A DNA stretch of 64,000 nucleotides. Source: Microcebus murinus (lineage: Eukaryota; Chordata; Mammalia; Primates; Cheirogaleidae). The position numbers were made by a program, and so were the translations under genes. This document shows positions 43,475 through 54,770 of this stretch, piece after piece; within the stretch, counting starts at the first letter, position 1; every line of letters begins with the position of its first letter. The DNA lies in contig NC_134113.1 of assembly GCF_040939455.1 (NCBI RefSeq), positions 14,122,501 to 14,186,500 on the forward strand. Reading direction: 5' to 3'. The notes beneath the pieces are model-generated. The model was not told the origin of the DNA and searched no databases. It worked only from the letters and a program-made list of their open reading frames with translations.

Positions 43475-43706
43475 CTTTGAGCACGGGATCTAGAGCTGGA
43501 CTCTAGGTCCCAACTCTACCTCTTACTAACCTCGTGGCCTTGGCTGAGCAATACTTAAGCTCTCTCCAGCTCAGTTTCTTTGATTGCGCAATTCAGACAA
43601 TAATAGCATCAGCCTATGCGCATAGGGGTGCTGTGAGGATCCAATGAGTTAGTCCATGAAAAGTGCTAGTAACAATGCCTGGCACTTAGTTAATGTTACT
43701 CATTAT
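43475..43706 (+). repeat. MIR SINE, nearly complete
   Basis: CAACTCTACCTCTTACTAAC, CTCAGTTTCTTTGATTGCG, GTGCTGTGAGGATCCAATGA and AACAATGCCTGGCACTTAGT in MIR order. Confidence 0.85.
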
Positions 43707-43741
43707 CATCATCATCTTCGTCATCATCGTCATCATCGTCA
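43707..43741. repeat. (ATC)n microsatellite
   Basis: ATCATCATCATCTTCGTC and so on, a trinucleotide array with scattered TTC and GTC units at the tail of the MIR. Confidence 0.85.
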
Positions 43742-43805
43742 AAAGTAAATACTAAATAAGATAGACAAGGTCCCTGCTGTAAAATGAATTCAAAACACAA
43801 TTTTT

Positions 43806-43818
43806 AAAAAGTAGGAGG
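43806..43818. repeat. L1 target-site duplication, left copy
   Basis: AAAAAGTAGGAGG is repeated exactly at 46509-46521 around the young L1. Confidence 0.9.
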
Positions 43819-45013
43819 TTCCATACAAAGCGTAAAATTATTTTTTCTATATCTGTGAAGAATGCTGATGGGATTTTAATAGGTATTGCATTGAATCTGT
43901 AGATCAGTTTGGGTAGTATAGACATTTTAATGATGTTGAGTCTGCCGATCCACGAGCATGGAATGGATTTCCATCTGTTTACATCCTCTGCTATTTCCTT
44001 CCTCAGTGTTTCATAGTTCTCCCTGTAGAGGTCTTTTACCTCCTTGGTTAAGTATACTCCTAGGTACTTTAATTTCTTTGTTGCTATTGTGAAGGGTATT
44101 GAGTCTTTAATTTGGTTTTCGATTTGATTGTTGTTGGCATATACGAATGCCTCTGATTTCTGTGTATTGATTTTGTATCCTGAGACTTTGCTAAATTCAT
44201 TGATCAGTTCCAGAAGTTTCCTGGTTGAATCTTTGGGGTTTTCTAGATATAATATCATATCATCAGCAAACAGTGAAAGTTTGATCTCTTCTGCCCCTAT
44301 TTGGATACCTTTAATTCCACTTTCCTGTCTGATTGCTGTAGCCAGGACTTCCAGTACTATGTTGAATAGAAGTGGAGATAGTGGGCAGCCTTGTCTGGTT
44401 CCGGTTCTAAGTGGGAATGCTTTCAGTTTTTCCCCATTCAGTATGATGTTAGCTATGGGTCTGTCATAAATGGCTTGAATCATTTTTAGATATGTCCCTT
44501 CTATGCCTATTTTCTTGAGTGTTCGTATCATGAAAGGGTGTTGAATTTTGTCAAAAGCTTTTTCTGCATCTATTGAGAGAATCATGTGGTCTTTGTTTTT
44601 GCTTCTGTTTATGTGGTGAATTGCATTTATAGATTTGCATATGTTGAACCATCCCTGCATTCCTGGGATGAAGTCCACTTGGTCATGATGGATTATTTTT
44701 TTGATAAGCGTCTGGATTCAGTTAGCTAAGATTTTGTTGAAAATTTTTGCATCTATATTCATTAGGGATATTGGTCTGTAGTTTTCTTTTTTTGTTGGAT
44801 TCTTTCCTGGTTTTGGTATCAGAGTAATATTCGCTTCATAAAAGGTGTCAGGGAGGTTTCCATTCTTCTCGATGTTGTGGAATAGTTTCTGCAAGATAGG
44901 TATTAGTTCTTCTTTGTAAGTGTGGTAAAATTCGGGTGTGAAGCCATCTGGACCGGGACTTTTCTTTTTAGGGAGATTTTTAATTGCCGTTTCTATTTCA
45001 GCTGTTGAGATTG
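43819..45013 (-). pseudogene. L1 ORF2 reverse-transcriptase segment (inverted part)
   Basis: On the minus strand this encodes the reverse-transcriptase core: [62 protein letters not shown] and the catalytic FADDMILYL. The frame is open except for a single in-frame TGA at 44718-44720, between the [15 protein letters not shown] block and the [12 protein letters not shown] block. The high intactness shows recent insertion. It is truncated at both ends relative to ORF2, and the stop would end translation before the catalytic motif. Confidence 0.92.
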
Positions 45014-46285
45014 ACCCGAATATCAAGAGCAATTCTAGGCAACAAAAACAAATTGGGAGGCATTAATATGCCAGATATCAAACTATACTACAAAGCTGTA
45101 GTAATTAAAACAATCTGGTATTGGCACAAAAATAGGATTATTGACCAGTGGAACAGATGTGAGAATCCTGATATAAAACCATCCTCATATAGCCATCTAA
45201 TCTTTGACAAAGTAGACAAAAACATACGCTGGGGAAAAGAATCCCTTTTCAATAAGTGGTGCTGGGAAAACTGGATAGCCACTTGTAGAAGGTTAAAACA
45301 GGACCCACACCTTTCACCTCTCACAAAAATCAACTCACGCTGGATAACAGACTTAAATCTCAGGTATGAAACCATTAGAATTCTAGAGGAAAATGTTGGA
45401 AACACTCTCCTAGACATCGGCCTAGGCAAAGAGTTTATGAAGAAATCCCCAAAGGCAATCAAAGCAGCAACAAAAATAAATAAATGGGACATGATGAAAC
45501 TACAAAGCTTCTGCACAGCCAAAGAAACAGTCATGAAAGTAAACAGACAACCTACAGAATGGGAGAAAATTTTTGCATCCTATGTATCCGATAAAGGACT
45601 GATAACTAGAATATACTTAGAACTCACGAAAATCAGCAAGAAAAAATCAAATAACCCTATTAAAAAGTGGGCAAAGGACATGAACAGAAACTTTTCTAAA
45701 GAAGACAGAAGAATGGCCAACAAACATATGAAAAAATGCTCACCATCCCTAATCATCAGGGAAATGCAAATCAAAACTACAATGAGATATCACTTAACTC
45801 CAGTGAGAATGGCCTTTATCAAAAAGTCTCCAAATAACAAATGCTGGCGTGGTTGTGGAGAGAGAGGAACACTCCTACACTGCTGGTGGAACTGCAAACT
45901 AGTTCAACCTCTGTGGAAAGCAATATGGAGATACCTTAAAGCGATACAAGTGAATATACCATTTGATCCAGCAATCCCATTGCTGGGCATCTACCCAAAT
46001 GATCCAGTGACACTCTACAAAAAAGACACCTGCACTCGAATGTTTATAGCAGCACAATTCATAATTGCAAGGCTGTGGAAACAGCCCAAGTGCCCATCAA
46101 TCCAAGAATGGATTAATAAAATGTGGTATATGTATACCATGGAGTACTATTCAGCTCTAAGAAACAACGGTGATATAGCACATCTTATATTTTCCTGGTT
46201 AGAGCTGGAACCCATACTACTAAGTGAAGTATCCCAAGAATGGAAAAACAAGCACCACATATACTCACCAGCAAACTGGTATTAA
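45014..46285 (+). pseudogene. L1 ORF2 C-terminal segment (direct part)
   Basis: An uninterrupted + frame of more than 420 codons. It covers the end of the thumb region and the C-terminal domain of ORF2, including [43 protein letters not shown] and the Cys/His-rich [17 protein letters not shown], and ends GTLxHxWxxC-style before [13 protein letters not shown] and the stop. The nominal first ATG (44984) lies in the inverted part and is an accident of the inversion. It has no promoter or N-terminal half and is not a functional gene. Confidence 0.93.
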
Positions 46286-46508
46286 CTGAGTAGCACCTAA
46301 GTGGACACATAGGTACTACAGTAATAGGGTATTGGGCAGGGGGGAGGGGGGAGGAGGGCGGGTATATACATACATAATGAGTGAGATGTGCACCATCTGG
46401 GGGATGGTCATGATGGAGACTCAGACTTTTGGGGGGAGGGGGGGAAATGGGCATTTATTGAAACCTTAAAATCTGTACTCCCATAATATGCCAAAATAAA
46501 AAAAAAAA
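46286..46508 (+). repeat. L1 3' UTR with G-rich tract
   Basis: G-rich runs at about 46337-46363 (GGGGGGAGGGGGGAGGAGGG) and 46430-46443, then GGGCATTTATTGAAACC and poly(A). Such tracts can form G-quadruplexes and occur in the 3' UTRs of young mammalian L1s. Confidence 0.85.
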
Positions 46509-46521
46509 AAAAAGTAGGAGG

Positions 46522-47125
46522 GATGTGACTGTTTTTCTCCCCTGCACTTTTTGAGTTTCATGTATCAGAGGAACAGAAAGGCCTTCTGAGCATCGGACTG
46601 AGTTGGCTTAATATAGAAACACCTACAGTCTGAATTTCAGTTTGATCCTGTGGCTTTCAAGTCAATGGCTACTCGTTTTCCTTCCATGGCAAAGAGCAGG
46701 TTATTCTTGTGAATTTTACAAATATTAATATTTGTCAGAGGCTACTATGATGATTAGCTAATGTGGGGGACAAGGACACAGAAGCAGAGGACCTGGTCCA
46801 CGAAGCTTGGGAAGGGAGGGTGGTCTGGGAAGAGAGGCAAGATAGGTCTTTAAGAGCTTCCACACCAAGGGAGGCCAGGGAAGAGAGGTCTGAGCTCAGT
46901 GCTACAGGCGGCGGAGGTGACAGCCAACTGAGGGAGTCAGAGTGGCTTTGAGGAGGAAGTGGTGTTGGAAATGGATCGGAGGATGGATAGGATGTCAGCA
47001 AGTGGGGATGGAGGCGTGTAGAGTATGAGAATGGAGGCGGTGTGAGCAGAGGCAAGGAGAGACTGGAAGTGCAGGGTGTGGAATGGCGGGGGTCCGGTTT
47101 GGTCAACTGTAAAACAAGACAGATC
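46522..47125. other. Intronic sequence, possibly partly L2-derived
   Basis: 46750-47060 contains words loosely like a reverse-complement L2 body (GAGTGGCTTTGAGGAGGAAG), not strong enough to call. Confidence 0.3.
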
Positions 47126-47129
47126 ATCT

Positions 47130-47690
47130 TCCCCTGCCCGCTAATTCCATCTCTTGGTGACAAGTGCCACCATCTACCTTTCACCTTAACAGACACCTGC
47201 ACAGCCTCCTGGATCCCTCCTTGTCTCTCCACTCCCTGACCAGACCCCGCCCACTCCCAGCCTGCCATCCACTGCTCTCTCTCTCTCCACCCCCTTTACC
47301 TGGATCCTTGGCTAGACCACCACCAACTCGCTTCTGATCTTCTTAATGAACAGCCTCACAGCTCCATTTTGATTCTTCATAACAAAGCTAGAGTGATCTT
47401 GGTAAACAAGCACATTAGATCCTTTGAAGGGTTATCTTAAAATCCTTTCCTCAAAGACTCTTTCTCTGAGCCTTTACCCGATCTAAATCAGATAACCTGG
47501 TTATTCCCTGTCATAGCTCCTCAACTCTTCCTTCCTCACCTTCATCTAAGCTTTTAGCCGTACATTTAGGGTGGGACTATTTGCATGAGGGTTGGGACCG
47601 TGGCTGTGTGGATCTCACTCTGTTAAGTAGCACCGGGCCTGGCACAAACTGGAACTGAAGGGAATACTTGCAGAATGAATGACTGATAGA
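47130..47690 (+). repeat. L2 LINE 3' part, degraded
   Basis: AGAGTGATCTTGGTAAACAA, ATCCTTTGAAGGGTTATCTT, CCGGGCCTGGCACAAACTGG, GAATGAATGACTGATAG run in sense L2 order. Confidence 0.65.
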
Positions 47691-49700
47691 TTCCACAGAT
47701 TCCAGGCTGCTTGTCAGTTTCCAGGGGCGCTAAATCACTGCTCCTTAATCTCCCCTCAAAAACCTGGGTTTTTCATAAACCATCTGCTAGATGCTCAGTT
47801 GCCAGCTGAGCCCGCCCTGCCTTATCCTATTCGTGGAAACACCAAAAACATGTTTTCATTTTCCCCTTTAATCTCGGCCGTGCCTTTGGCCCAACTTGCA
47901 GGTACAAAAATCCATGAGAGGGAGCATCAGAGGGAATTGCCCTAAGAATAACTCACCCAGGGCTCCAGGGACACTTAGCCAGTCTATGAGGGCTACAATC
48001 CTACTGGAAAACCTTGGCTACTTTAGTGTCATTCTGATTTCCAGCCATGGCTCTCCCTGGAAGCCAGAAGGTGAATTAGCCAGGAAACCAATTAGCAGGT
48101 CATTTGGGCATTTTTCCCTGGAAGACACCTTTCCAAACCCATCTTGGAGGCAGAATGACTTGTCTTTGCCCGTCCGTATCAATGGGCGGGTCCGGAATCT
48201 CACACGCATCCTTTAGCACTTAGGAAAAGCCTTAGGACGGAAGCCACTGTTTAGTCTGAGCTGCCCTCACATTTTGGGAGCCTGTCTCCCAACTAAAGGC
48301 CAAATTAACCAGATAATTGCACTGTCTGGGTTTTGCTGGACAGAGTGAATGAGTTAGTTGTGGTTGGCCTAGAGGAAGCCTCCACCCCTCCGCCCCACTC
48401 TCTTCCCCACCCCAAGCCAAAAACTGCTCGCCTCAGCTCTTACGGGGCCAGGAGTCAGGGAACCCTGGGGAGGCGGGTCAGGGGGAACCGCATCGTTTTG
48501 CATTCCGTTACCCAGAATGCCCTACTGGCTCTGCGGGGTCGCGCAGCAGTGTCCTAGCAGGCCCAGAGATAGAGCGGGCCAGGATGTTGGCACGTCAAGC
48601 TCTCCTCTGTTTACATTTGAGGCAAAGGGTCTTTTTCTCTACAGGCACAAGTCACCCCTCTGTGGGACCAAGCAGAGGAGGTTGACGAATGGATTAATAT
48701 TAAGTAGACTTCTCAGTTCTGAGCCATTAGTGTTCTAGGACTTGGTGGGATAGAGCCTTGGGCTCTAATTAAAAAAAAAAAAAAAGACTGGAATGTCCCC
48801 ATGCTCTGTCTTTTGTCAGTGTTAATGGAGGTAGCAAGGCTGAAAGAACAATGCCTTGCTCCAGCAGGTGGAGAGAAAGGCATGAAAAGGTATAAATCCT
48901 GCCCTTAAGCAATTCTCAATCCAATGACAGAAGCTGGAGAAGCCACAGATTCACACACGGATGCCAGTGGCTCCCTCTTTGTCCCTGTCCCTGCATGACG
49001 ATAGAGTTAGCATGGAGTTAGGGAGATGTGTGTGGATCCCAGGGAAGGCTGTTGGGTGGAGACCTCTTTGTCCTCTGCCCTTTATATGTTTCTTCAACAT
49101 AAATGTCTTCTCGGGGCAAAGGTGGGATTTTTTCCTTTAAAATATTTTAAACACTTCAGACTTCATATTTATATTTTTTCATACTCTTTTCAGCCTTCAA
49201 TCCACAATTCTTTCTGGGACAACCTTTCTTAGAATGGAGCTTAGCTGTGTAGATAGTGACCATAAATACCAGGTATATTTCAAGAAACAGTTGTCAACAA
49301 GACAGGGAAGTGGAGGTTGCATGTTAATTCAGTTTTGTGGATTGGTAACAGGTTGAACATCATCCTTATTAGGAAATGATTTCTTGATAGAGATACACCT
49401 TGAGAAAAATGTGGCTAATGTGTTTCCAAGAGGCTCTGTCCTTGGCTTTGTCACCCCACTGGATCTTTACAGTGATTTACCAAATTACATGTGCTGATGA
49501 CTTGAATCTGGATGGGAATATGAGAAAATATGCTGCATTAAATTCAATGTGATCAAATCGAACGGGGACATACTATAAGGTCCCATTTAAAAACCTCAGT
49601 TGCAAAGGAGCAGGACTGGGGAGACCTAGCTTATTGAAATCACACAAAGGGGAAAAAAAACTACCTAAGATTTGAGTTCAACACAGCTTAATATTTGTGG
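47691..49700. other. Intronic sequence with a poly(A) run
   Basis: 48769-48785 is a 17-base run of A without a recognisable element upstream. The remainder shows no exon or named repeat. Confidence 0.35.
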
Positions 49701-49704
49701 GAGG

Positions 49705-49960
49705 AAATATGGTATGAAGGTTAAGATTGTGGCTCCAGAGAAAAATTGACTGGAGATGGAATCTTATCTCCACCATAGTTTAGCTGCGTTGACTTTCTTA
49801 CCTGCAATATATCTAAGCATCAATTTCCTCATCTGAAAAAATGAAGATAATGATTTCCACCCCATGGAGTTATTGGGTTGATTAAATCAAGTAATATAAT
49901 ATGCTTAGCATGGTGTCTGGCACATATATTAGGTGCACGATAAGCTATAGTTATGGTTGT
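49705..49960 (+). repeat. MIR SINE, nearly complete
   Basis: AAGGTTAAGATTGTGGCTCC, AATTTCCTCATCTGAAAAAA, TTGGGTTGATTAAATCAAG, and AGCATGGTGTCTGGCACATA are in MIR order. Confidence 0.85.
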
Positions 49961-50065
49961 TTCTCCCCCGAAATCTGATGCCACTTCAGGCTGCATTAGC
50001 AAAGCACAGCATTTAGAATGTAGGGAGGTGATATCCATACTCCCTCCCTACATGTACACACTAGG

Positions 50066-50294
50066 CTAGTGGGACTCTAGCGAAAGGTCCTGTTGTAGTG
50101 ACACACTGCACGGGATAATAGCAAAGCCGGATGCCTTCCAAAGAGTGACTGGAGTAAGAGGAGACGAAAGCCTATGAGGGAAGAGGTTCGGTTTAAGGAG
50201 CTGAAGATGTTTAGCCCAGAGGAAAAGACTGATGGGTCCCAGTCTACTCTTCACAAATACCTACCGCTTGAACGAGTGTGGTTGATAAAGTAAT
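50066..50294. other. Intronic sequence, nothing recognised
   Basis: Short unique stretch between MIRs. Confidence 0.35.
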
Positions 50295-50487
50295 AGCTAC
50301 CATATGTTGAGTCCTTATAAGATAAAACTAAATGCTTTTCATTGTTGCACTGTTATCACCTCCACCTCACAGAAACTGAAGCTCAGAGAGAATCAGGGGC
50401 TTGCTCAGGGTTGCCCAGCTAATAAGCAGCAGGGGTCTATTTAGAACTCAGGCTGTCTGACTTTAGAGCCCTCCTCTTATCTACTGC
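50295..50487 (-). repeat. MIR SINE
   Basis: ATGTTGAGTCCTTATAAGAT, CAGAAACTGAAGCTCAGAGA, and GCCCAGCTAATAAGCAGC in reverse-complement MIR order. Confidence 0.75.
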
Positions 50488-50970
50488 ATTTTTTTAAAAA
50501 ATTTGGAATTTATGGCGGTACAAAAGCTTTGATCGCATAAATTGCCTTTGCACTGCCCAAGTCAAACCTCAAAGTGTGCCCATCCCCCAGACAGTGTGCA
50601 CCATACCCATCAGGTGTGAATTTACCCATCCCCTTCTCCCCTCTTCCACCTGCCTGATTGCCAATGAATGTTAACTTAAATTTGCACATAAATTTTGATT
50701 GATTAGTACCAATTGAATGGTGAGTACATGTGATGTTTGTTTTTCCATTCTTGTGATACTTCCCTTAAAAGAATGGGCTCCTGCTCCATCCAGGATAATA
50801 TAAGAGGTAGTTTGCCATTTTTATGGCATATTAGTACTCCATGGTGTACATATACCACTTTTTATTAATCTACTAAAGTACTGATGGGCACTTGGATTGT
50901 TTTCACATCTTTGCAGTTGTGAATTGTGCTGCTATTAACATTCGAGTGCAGATGCGTTTTTTCTGCCAGT
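50488..50970 (-). repeat. Strepsirrhine L1 3' end
   Basis: Starts with poly(T). The + strand holds the reverse complement of the L1 end seen at 46 kb: CATCCCCCAGACAGTGTGCA, TTAGTACTCCATGGTGTACA and TGTGCTGCTATTAACATTCG. It covers the ORF2 tail and 3' UTR only. Confidence 0.85.
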
Positions 50971-50999
50971 GTTGTAGATATCAAGAACAATAACCAAAA

Positions 51000-51200
51000 T
51001 GTATTAGTTAAGGCACTTCACATGCATAATCTTGTGTCAACCACATGAGGACCCTTTGAGATGGCTACTTGGGCTGTCTCCATTTGGCAGGCGAAGAAAC
51101 AGGCTCAGAAAGATTAAACAGCCGGCAGAAATCAGTGATAGACAAGGAATTGTCACCCAGAATTCTGTGCTGAACCCCCACCCTATAGTCTTTCACTGGG
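51000..51200 (-). repeat. MIR SINE
   Basis: CACTTCACATGCATAATCTT, CTCCATTTGGCAGGCGAAGA and AACAGGCTCAGAAAGATTAA are in reverse-complement MIR order. Confidence 0.75.
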
Positions 51201-51414
51201 CTTAGAGTTCAGCCTAATGGTACAATCCTGCAGGAAGATGGGTTTCAACGGGGCATAAACAGAAGCCACTATGCAGTGCCAACTCATGAGGAATGGGCCA
51301 TGCCCCTTTGGTAAGTAAGGAATCTCCTTCCTGGAAATGATCTGGAAGAAACTGGATGACTAATTTGAGGAATATTTCACAGGAAATTCATGCACTTAAT
51401 AGGAGATAACCTTT

Positions 51415-51650
51415 ATTAATTTGTCTTTATTTTTTGGGAGGTGATAAAAGTAATATATTCAAATAGTTTAAAATTAAAAAGGTACAAAATGGAATCTGGT
51501 GAAGCGTCTGCCTCCAACTCTGCCCCCACCCATCTAGTCCTCTGCCTTGTAGTTAACCATTATCACTAGTTCCTTGGGCAACTTTCCAGAGCAGTTTTAG
51601 ATGCCATGAGCAAATACACATATCTGCTTTTCATAAATGATAATGGTCAG
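51415..51650 (-). repeat. L1M 3' UTR, part 1
   Basis: GATAAAAGTAATATATTCAA, TTAACCATTATCACTAGTTC and TTTCCAGAGCAGTTTTAGAT are the reverse complement of an L1M 3' end. It continues at 52146 and again at about 52786. Confidence 0.65.
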
Positions 51651-52145
51651 ACAAACATGACCCACTCTAGGTATTTCACAGTGGATTTAGTTAGGCGGAT
51701 TGATTACAAACGGATCAAAAGGGGGAACCATGTTACCCAGAGCCACAACAGTTCTACATGCACTGTTGTCACTGCCACTGGTGCTGGTGGAGCTGCCACT
51801 CTTGTCCCTGCAGAACGAGGAGCCTGCATGCACACGGAGGTTGCTGAGATTGCCACCACCTGCCCTATCTGCTGTTGCTGGTGGTGAAGCTTCTGTAGCT
51901 ACTACAGAAGCAGAATGGTTGCTGCCTTCTCCCTAGGTGCATCCCTGCATGAATGCCTTGCATGGGTAGAAATGTACTGGAACCACGTGGCAAAAGAATC
52001 TGGGAAGTATAGATTTTAGGCTTTTAGCTCCCATAGTGCAGGAGAGAATATGGAAGGATGGTGGCAATAGACAGGGACCGGCATAGTCCACCCCTTTGGC
52101 CGCTCAGCATCCACACATGCCTTTCTGCCATACTCCTCTGCACCC
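51651..52145. repeat. Insertion in the L1M, family not named
   Basis: About 495 bases that interrupt the L1M 3' UTR between AATGATAATGG and GTTTCACTTCTTATATCTTG. Contains CTGTTGTCACTGCCACTGG and GTAGCTACTACAGAAGCAG. It could be an LTR or another retroelement; I cannot assign it. Confidence 0.35.
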
Positions 52146-52334
52146 TGATGTTTCACTTCTTATATCTTGGAATTTATTCCATGAGAGGATATGTAGAGCT
52201 GTCTCATTCTTGTCAATGACTGCCATAGGTATACACCATAATTTGTTTTCCATAATTTTACTATCATAGACCATGCTAAACCTATGTCATTTCTAACATT
52301 TGTTAGTACTGCTGTAGGACTCATTCCTAGACAT
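52146..52334 (-). repeat. L1M 3' UTR, part 2
   Basis: GTTTCACTTCTTATATCTTG, ATATGTAGAGCTGTCTCATT and ATACACCATAATTTGTTTTC continue the reverse-complement L1M end. Confidence 0.7.
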
Positions 52335-52785
52335 AGGACAACTTGTTCCAAAAGTACTGCATGCAGTGGATGCTGTGATGCACTTTGTGGAATGAAGGGC
52401 TTTTCTCCCCGGCTGTGGGAACTGCTACCAGAAAACAGCCCTCAGCCACCCGCCCTCTACTGGAGGTGCCTCACAACCAAGGTCTCATCTCTTTCCTGGG
52501 GCAGTCACATCCAGTGACTGGCCAGCACAGGATATAAAGGCCTGGCCTCCCCAGTTTGGGAGAACTCTGGCCATCTGGCTTCAGAGCTCGTTGCAGAGTT
52601 GCCAGAGACCTCTGCTGAGACCACGGTGCAGCCCAGGCTCTCCCAGTGCACAGTCCTGCTTTCCTTCTTTTTTTTTTCCCCCCTTGTCTTCTAGTGATGG
52701 TGATTCCCAGAGCATTCCATAATGAACCTCCCCCAGGCTAGCATCCATCCCACAGTCTGCTTCCCAGAGAACCTAACCTGCGAGA
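52335..52785 (+). repeat. ERV-like solo LTR inserted in the L1M
   Basis: TATA-like GGATATAAAGG (about 52531), TCTCCCAGTGCACAGTCCTG, a polypyrimidine run, then GAACCTCCCCCAGGCTAGC, CAGTCTGCTTCCCAGAGAAC and CTAACCTGCGA. The L1M picks up again right after it, which supports a discrete insertion. No retroviral coding region is attached. The closing segment resembles that of the LTR-like piece at 14.8-15.2 kb. Confidence 0.5.
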
Positions 52786-52865
52786 GCGCATTTATAGCTT
52801 TGATGGATGTGGCCAAGTTGCCCTCTGTAGAGGTCACGTAGATGCTCTAAGACTCCTCTGCTCTG
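52786..52865 (-). repeat. L1M 3' UTR, part 3
   Basis: GCATTTATAGCTTTGATGGA and GCCAAGTTGCCCTCTGTAGA are the next L1M 3' UTR words after part 2. Confidence 0.65.
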
Positions 52866-53397
52866 GACTTCCAGGACGCTACCTGCCCACGGCTTCTGGA
52901 GTCCATCCTGCACAGAATGCTCTCCTGGTTACAGCCCAGGCATGGATGCTCAACTCTGAAGTGCTCCATAATTTGATCTTCCTATTTGACCTCCTCATGT
53001 TTGAAATTCACCAGAGCTTGGCATTTCTCTGCAGGGCTGAGTCCGGCAGAACTCTACCCGCTCAGATCCACTAAGCCTTGTTTTGTTAACACAATCCTGC
53101 AAGATTTATTTGTTTGGCTTGGCTTCCCCTGACCTCAGACGTTCTGTTTTGTATTATTTTTAAAAGCGTGCAGGTCTCCATGGAGGCCTTTTTCTTTTCA
53201 AATCTAAGAACCAGCTGGGGGAATAAAAAAAGCAGGTGGAATACGAGGGCACATTAGCTGAAGCATAACTCATTAGAGGAACGAGTGTTTTTCTTCTTAA
53301 CCATGGCATTGATTAATGTGGGTTTATCAACTTCCTGGGTCCACCTCCAGGCTCCCCAACTTAAGAAGACAAGAGAAAATGGAGAAACAACGATGGT
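52866..53397. other. Intronic sequence, nothing recognised
   Basis: No exon, RNA gene or confident repeat. Confidence 0.35.
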
Positions 53398-53630
53398 GGT
53401 GATGATAGCAAACTTTTATTGAGCATTTACTGTATGCTAGATGTCACTTTAAGGGCTTTTTGTGCAACAACTCATTTAATCCCCACAGTATGCCCATTGC
53501 TGAGAAAATTGGGGCTCAGAGAGGTTAAATAAATTGCTCAGGCAGGTCACACAGCTAGTAAGAATGTGATGAAGCTGGGATTTGACCCCAGGTCTGACCG
53601 ACTCCAGGGTCCTCGTTCCGAACCAAAGTA
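53398..53630 (-). repeat. MIR SINE, nearly complete
   Basis: AACTTTTATTGAGCATTTAC, AACTCATTTAATCCCCACAG, GGGGCTCAGAGAGGTTAAAT, and AAGCTGGGATTTGACCCCAG in reverse-complement MIR order. Confidence 0.9.
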
Positions 53631-53965
53631 GATCTATCAGAATGTATGTGGGTCTTGAATTTGTCTTTATAAAGCTTTTTTGCCTTTCCCCTCCTAGCTA
53701 GAGTACATATCCTACGGTGTCCTCCCTGTCTCTCTTCCCTACTCTTTTGATCTACTGGATAAGTTGCGAACTCTTATGAGACGTTCTCCCAGCAAAAGAC
53801 TCCTCTTTCCCTGACTAACCCCAATGGCCCTTAAGTCATCATTTGATGTTTCTAGCTTATTCGTGCATAGTTCCTCTCTTAACAATTCTGTTTGTTCTTT
53901 GTTTTACCCCAGGGGTTAAGGTTGATTATTGTTTTTAAGCCTCACTATATATCTTTAGACTACAT
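53631..53965. other. Intronic sequence, possible weak L2
   Basis: Some pyrimidine-rich words resemble sense L2 (CTCTTTCCCTGACTAACCCC) but not enough to call. Confidence 0.3.
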
Positions 53966-54215
53966 GAATAGTGTAATAGCTCAGACTCTGGAACCAAGTC
54001 ACCTGGGTTTGAATCCCGGCTCTGCCACTTCCCGAGTGAACTTGAGGAAGTAATTTAACTTCTCTGAGCCTCAGTTTCCTCATATGTAGAATAGTAACAA
54101 TAAGTACCTGCAGAGTTGTTGTGAGATTAAAATCAATTAATTACCATGTATGAAGCATTCAAAACACAGCCCAGCATACAGAATGTGCTTACTGAGTGTT
54201 AGGAGCTATTTTGAT
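53966..54215 (+). repeat. MIR SINE, nearly complete
   Basis: GTGTAATAGCTCAGACTCTG (A-box side), GGTTTGAATCCCGGCTCTGC, GAGCCTCAGTTTCCTCATAT, AGAGTTGTTGTGAGATTAAA and GTGCTTACTGAGTGTTAGGA. It is the best preserved sense MIR in the window. Confidence 0.92.
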
Positions 54216-54355
54216 GATCACTTTCAAATCGCTGGACACGTACTGTCTGAGTAGTTTCTAGGCTTCAGTCTCTTGGATCATTCAGAAATAGAAAGGATAT
54301 AATTCATACTTTGAAGAAGTTTGCAGGGCAGTTGGCAAGATTAGAAATGTAAAAA

Positions 54356-54360
<5 letters not shown>

Positions 54361-54404
<44 letters not shown>
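54361..54404. repeat. (AT)n microsatellite
   Basis: Twenty-two uninterrupted AT dinucleotides. Such arrays form cruciforms and are length-unstable. Confidence 0.97.
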
Positions 54405-54408
<4 letters not shown>

Positions 54409-54599
54409 TATGTATGTTTTGATTATTTGCACATATACCCAGTCATATTCCCTGCTGATGTTTGGCAATCAGTTGGCAACTGGTGTAGATTTCTATCTTC
54501 TCCTTGACAGCAGGCAGCACAGACCCCAGCCCTGAATAGGGCTGCGGCGAATGTTTGCTGAGAGCACGTGCGACTGAACGGATGATGTTGCAAAGTCAT

Positions 54600-54770
54600 A
54601 GCAGGGTAGAGCCACAAAGGGCCCTAGGAGATCATCTACTCCAACCCCCGTGTTTACCAGCTTAGAGGTTCAGAGAGGGGAAGTGACCAGACCTAGCAAA
54701 CATATCAAATTATCATTAGAGTCCAAGCTGTGGAGAACCCATCGCTTTTCATACTACTTTTCTCTGCCTG
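54600..54770 (-). repeat. MIR3/core-SINE-like fragment
   Basis: GCCCTAGGAGATCATCTACT, CCAACCCCCGTGTTTACCAG and TCAGAGAGGGGAAGTGACC resemble the MIR3/CORE-SINE group in reverse orientation. Confidence 0.55.

Larger units (their letters stand above)
43819..46508 (+). mobile_element. Young strepsirrhine LINE-1, 5'-truncated with 5' inversion
   Basis: One 2.7-kb insertion with a perfect 13-base target-site duplication and poly(A) tail. The 3' part (about 45014-46508) is in + orientation. The 5' part (43819 to about 45013) is flipped. ORF2 positions meet end to end once the flip is taken into account: the flipped piece finishes at IILRFVWN and the direct piece begins at [12 protein letters not shown], the next segment of ORF2. 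This is the twin-priming signature. ORF1, the endonuclease domain and the 5' UTR are missing, so it cannot move on its own. Confidence 0.95.

Noticed and set aside
44984..46285. 433-codon + frame as a possible host gene
   Set aside because: It is the C-terminal part of L1 ORF2. Its first codons come from the inverted half of the same insertion.
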